Positions 30,610 to 33,616 of a DNA stretch of 33,616 nucleotides are shown one piece after another. Origin of the DNA: Vermamoeba vermiformis. Its lineage: Eukaryota > Tubulinea > Echinamoebida. Location of the stretch: assembly GCA_045837725.1 (NCBI GenBank), contig JBEWZL010000293.1, forward strand, positions 1-33,616, given 5' to 3'. The notes beneath the pieces are model-generated. The model saw nothing but the letters and a program-made list of their open reading frames with translations. It had not been told where the DNA came from and did not search any database. Position 1 is the first letter of the stretch. Each line of letters begins with the position of its first letter. The translations under genes and the position numbers were made by a program.

Positions 30610-32922
30610 TTAGTTGATGTAATCGCCGTCCAAAAATCTTGCCGCCTCTTCATCTGGATCCACGAGCTCACTCGGATCGTCATCAACGCTAATAGGCTTA
30701 TCATAATCATTGCGAATAAGCACTAATATTAATACAGCACCAATAGCGGTAATTATTCCGCCGAACAAAAACACCCATTCAAAACTATTGAACAGTTTTA
30801 AGATGAGCGATGACGTGCCTGAATTAATTAACTGTGCAAAGTACATCGCTAGTGTGCTCGTTGCCAAATATAGTCCTAATTACTATATTTAGTAATTCTT
30901 CGTCGAATTTCAGTTTGATCGTAAAAAATACTTTACCTTTTTTGGCAGGTGTGTTCTGAACGCAAACTGCTGATATGGTCCAAGGAATAATAAATAGCTA
31001 AATATATACATATTAGCGTTATAAATCAATATTAGCTCTCCTGAAGTTACGGATCGGCATCTGCATCCGCGACTAAATTTTTGATTTACGATGAATACTT
31101 ACTGAAATAATATTGATGCTCATTAGTGCGTTAATGATCAAAGCGATGGGGAATGAGTTCACAAAGAGCGTAGCAAAGAATGTTAAAGCCTGTAAAAGGA
31201 GACATCGAGATCAGATCCACAGCCAAAACTTTGCAGCAATAGATCGATAGACTTACGAATGATAGCTGGGCGAAGAAATAGACCGGTTTAACTCCGATCT
31301 TATTGAGCATAATAATCAATAATGGTGCGTAAAAGAACGAAACGAGACTTCCAACAGCGGATCCGGTTGCAGCCAACATAACTCCATTCTAAATATAAAA
31401 CCAGCATTAGATAACGATAACACAATACTATTTAGTATCGATTATGCTTACGTTATATTTGTCATGCGCTTCAGATCCGTTAGGCGCGGATGGATCTCCT
31501 CCAGCAATATAAATGCCGTACCAAGTCGATGAATAGAAAGTCCAAGTCGAATATCCGAAATATCCGAATAATTTTACGATAAAATTCCTTTTCATGCGTC
31601 GCGGTAAGTTAGGTAACGCGAATACGACTTCCTAATAAGGAAATAATTTGTAAGAGAATTTTTCTACATTGAAACTAACGATAGAATAATAATTTCTAAT
31701 GAATAGTACTATAGTATGACCGTACTATAGCTTTATAGTGGTATTAATTCTTTACCTTAATGCTGCCCCAAAATGAAATTTTCTTCGAAACGATGTTGTT
31801 CGTGGGCGGCTCTTTGACGAATATAATACACAATAACGAGCAAATAATAAGCAGAAACGATCCTAATGTCACCATTGCACGAAGTTCGTTGCCCATAAAA
31901 GGCAATACCATCATAATACTGAACGATACGTGCGGTATTTTGCCGGCAAGAAGTCCTGATAAAACTCCTCCGAGACTAGCAAAGCCTAATGATATATGTT
32001 AGATATTATATGTAAATATGATATTAGTACTTACTTGCGATAAATCCATTGCCTGATTTTTGTTGTTGCGACGAAGCTCGATCCGCTAACAAAGCAATAA
32101 TTGCAGGCTGAAAGACGCTCAAAGCGAAATCGAGGATCCAAAAGCTCGTTATAGCTAATGTTAAGGCAATAGCAGTCGAATCTTCAGTATCTAAATCAAA
32201 TTTTTAAGTTCGTGTAGAGGATTTGGATCTATTTTCAGCGCACCTCCCAGCAACGTTCCAAAATAATCGGAAAAGGCGAAACATTCGAAAAATATGACAG
32301 TAGATATCGTGCCTAGCACAATGAACGGTTTTCTTTTGCCCCATCTGTTACGCATGTGTCAGATTTTATTGCGGAAATTTAGCATAGAAATTTCCTTATT
32401 TGGATTTTACTTACCGACTACGCCAATTATCGCTTACAGTTCCAATCAATGGTTGTGTTAGTATTCCTGATACTGGCCTACATAATTGCGTTAATTCGAT
32501 GCCTACAATTTTACGAAGATAACAGAAAAAACGGATCTATTATTTCTCCGTTAATGCTTTGCTAAGCTAAGAAATTGATTATATTCAATAAATATGGAAT
32601 ATAACGAGGTCATGTTATTGCGTCGTGATATTGCCGAGAAATGAGAAAAAATTTTTTGCTCCATCTGTACTTACCCAGCGAGCCAGATCCAAGGCACGAT
32701 CCAATTTTCTAGGCCCAAATTAAGTAATGTAGGTGTTGTAAATATCGATTGAATAGCCCGAACAAAAGCCCAGGCAAAGATCGGCAATGTTATTAAGAAG
32801 AGTTCTTTTTTGCTGGCCACTTGTTCTTGGCCCGAAGAATATCGATCAAATTTTAAGAGATTATCTTCATATAAATCTGAATTAATATGTTCTGTATCAA
32901 ACGTGTAGCTTTTCTGGCTCAT
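30610..32922 (-). CDS. GPH-family (SLC45/SUT-like) sugar transporter, third copy (507 residues)
   Basis: Exons on the minus strand: 32922-32675, 32477-32415, 32344-32244, 32190-32035, 31985-31756, 31631-31452, 31388-31257, 31189-31103, 30997-30937 and 30875-30610; all GT-AG, 1524 bp in phase. The N-terminus 'MSQKSYTFDTEHINSD', the loop 2-3 motif 'SDNWRGRWGKRKPF', about 12 hydrophobic segments and the acidic tail match the copy at 18101-20404. It keeps the Val in 'AWAFVRAIQ' that the right palindrome copy lost. Intron 3 (32191-32243) is only 53 bp and has a GTGCGC donor. The first 38 bp upstream of the ATG separate it from the conserved fragment at 32961-33248. Probably a proton-coupled sugar carrier of the plasma or vacuolar membrane. 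Confidence 0.9.
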
Positions 32923-32960
32923 GACGATCGAGACGTCCTTTCGTCAACCTAGATCTTCGG

Positions 32961-33248
32961 TTAGAAATTCGTTGTAGTAGTCTCCTGATGCAGACTAATA
33001 ATAAATAGTTGTTCTAGCTCTGCAATTCTATTATTTGTGCCAGCCGCAGTGAATTTGATAATTTCAATTGACTTTTCATTCGCAATTGTTGCAGCGTACA
33101 AAGTAAATACGAACCATTTTAATTTTGTATCAATTTGAATTACCAGTTAACAATGCAAAATATGCAAACTTGCTCAGGACTTGTCCACCATCAAGGAAAG
33201 CAGCGACGGATTCACGCGGAACTTTTCCATCGTAGCATCCTTCAAACA
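32961..33248 (-). other. Conserved exon-like fragment upstream of the third transporter
   Basis: Better kept than its copy at 17779-18062. After the acceptor at 33249 a frame reads 'GCYDGKVPRESVAAFLDGG' and 'VLSKFAYFALLT' up to a donor at 33143. The terminal part reads 'AELEQLFIISLHQETTTTNF' and stop (32961-32963). An in-phase splice of the two is possible (acceptor TTGCAG before 'ELEQ'), but no start or upstream exon in phase was found. Gene remnant, or leader exons of the transporter. Confidence 0.35.
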
Positions 33249-33616
33249 CTTCAAAAAAATATTTGTTAGTAAGTAAAATACAAATATGCAAACGTGCACT
33301 ACGTTATAGTATTATTGGTAAATAACGTGTTGGTGAACAAATCTCTTAGATGAAAAATTTAAACTTAATTTAATTGATTGTGTACCATTTGATTACTTAC
33401 CGTATAATATTTAAAGCCACCAAACGCTATATTTAATAGCATGCAATTTTTTAACGATTTTGTTGTGCGCAGTTCATCTCACCACCTTTTTAAACCGGCT
33501 TTAAGCCTTTAAACAAGCAATTTATCATCAAACGGTGCATTATATAATCGTTTATTTTATGCTGTGGTGTTGAGCGTTCGGCATTGTTTTCAAATTAAAT
33601 TAATTTTTTTGATTAG
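33249..33616. other. Hairpin-arm sequence at the window end
   Basis: AT-rich, homologous to 17040-17398 and, reversed, 17414-17780. It keeps a GTAAGT-type donor (minus strand, near 33396) and a branch-like ACTAAC with acceptor, also conserved in the other arms, but no open frame joins across them. Confidence 0.5.

Larger units (their letters stand above)
29155..33616. repeat. Inverted repeat arm: S4 plus transporter (partner 17414-22612)
   Basis: Reverse complement of 17414-22612 without the MITE-like element. At the far right (33130-33616) it repeats the hairpin-arm sequence and stops about a dozen bases before the position of the palindrome centre. Confidence 0.85.

Noticed and set aside
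1-33616. Retroelements, LTRs, LINE-type reverse transcriptase, CRISPR arrays, rRNA
   Set aside because: I looked for their typical motifs and repeats on both strands and saw none.

Overview
The window is nuclear DNA of a eukaryote with compact genes. Nearly every gene is cut by short GT-AG introns (about 45-130 bp, a few to 340 bp) with GTAAG-type donors, and there are two Pol III tRNA-Leu genes with long variable arms. VIT/VWA proteins, F-box proteins, GPH sugar transporters and a caspase-type protease together would fit a protist (for example an amoebozoan) or a tiny metazoan; I cannot name the organism. All exon models were built by hand from splice sites, reading frame and comparison of paralogs inside the window.

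Layout. 1-457: 3' end of a VIT/VWA gene (V1) and a tRNA-Leu. 804-1454: an unrecognised single-exon gene. 1591-2740 (-): secreted-protein gene S1. 3356-7397: two F-box-type genes. 7507-11178: VIT/VWA paralog V2, apparently a recent pseudogene. 11508-14534: a dynamin-like GTPase fused to a caspase-type protease. 14714-20404: a large palindrome of two head-to-head GPH transporter genes (left copy lacks its start, right copy whole) around a near-perfect hairpin core at 17406. 20452-21175: a MITE-like element. 21328-22510 (-): S2. 23183-26842: intact VIT/VWA paralog V3. 26929-27011: second tRNA-Leu. 27507-28681: S3. 28779-28945: transporter relic. 29251-30408: S4. 30610-32922 (-): third transporter, intact. 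The block 17414-22612 (transporter plus S2) returns inverted at 29155-33616 (S4 plus transporter), and the window ends within a few bases of where a second palindrome centre would lie.

The window is thus a nest of segmental duplications of three gene families (VIT/VWA, S, transporter) in direct and inverted orientation. Two protein architectures stand out. In both VIT/VWA paralogs where the region is present, a Rab7-like GTPase is inserted with its P-loop segment after the rest of the domain (order G2-G3-G4-G5-G1), i.e. it looks circularly permuted. The gene at 11508-14534 joins a dynamin-type GTPase to a caspase-like protease with a visible His/Cys pair. No retroelements, CRISPR arrays or rRNA genes were seen.
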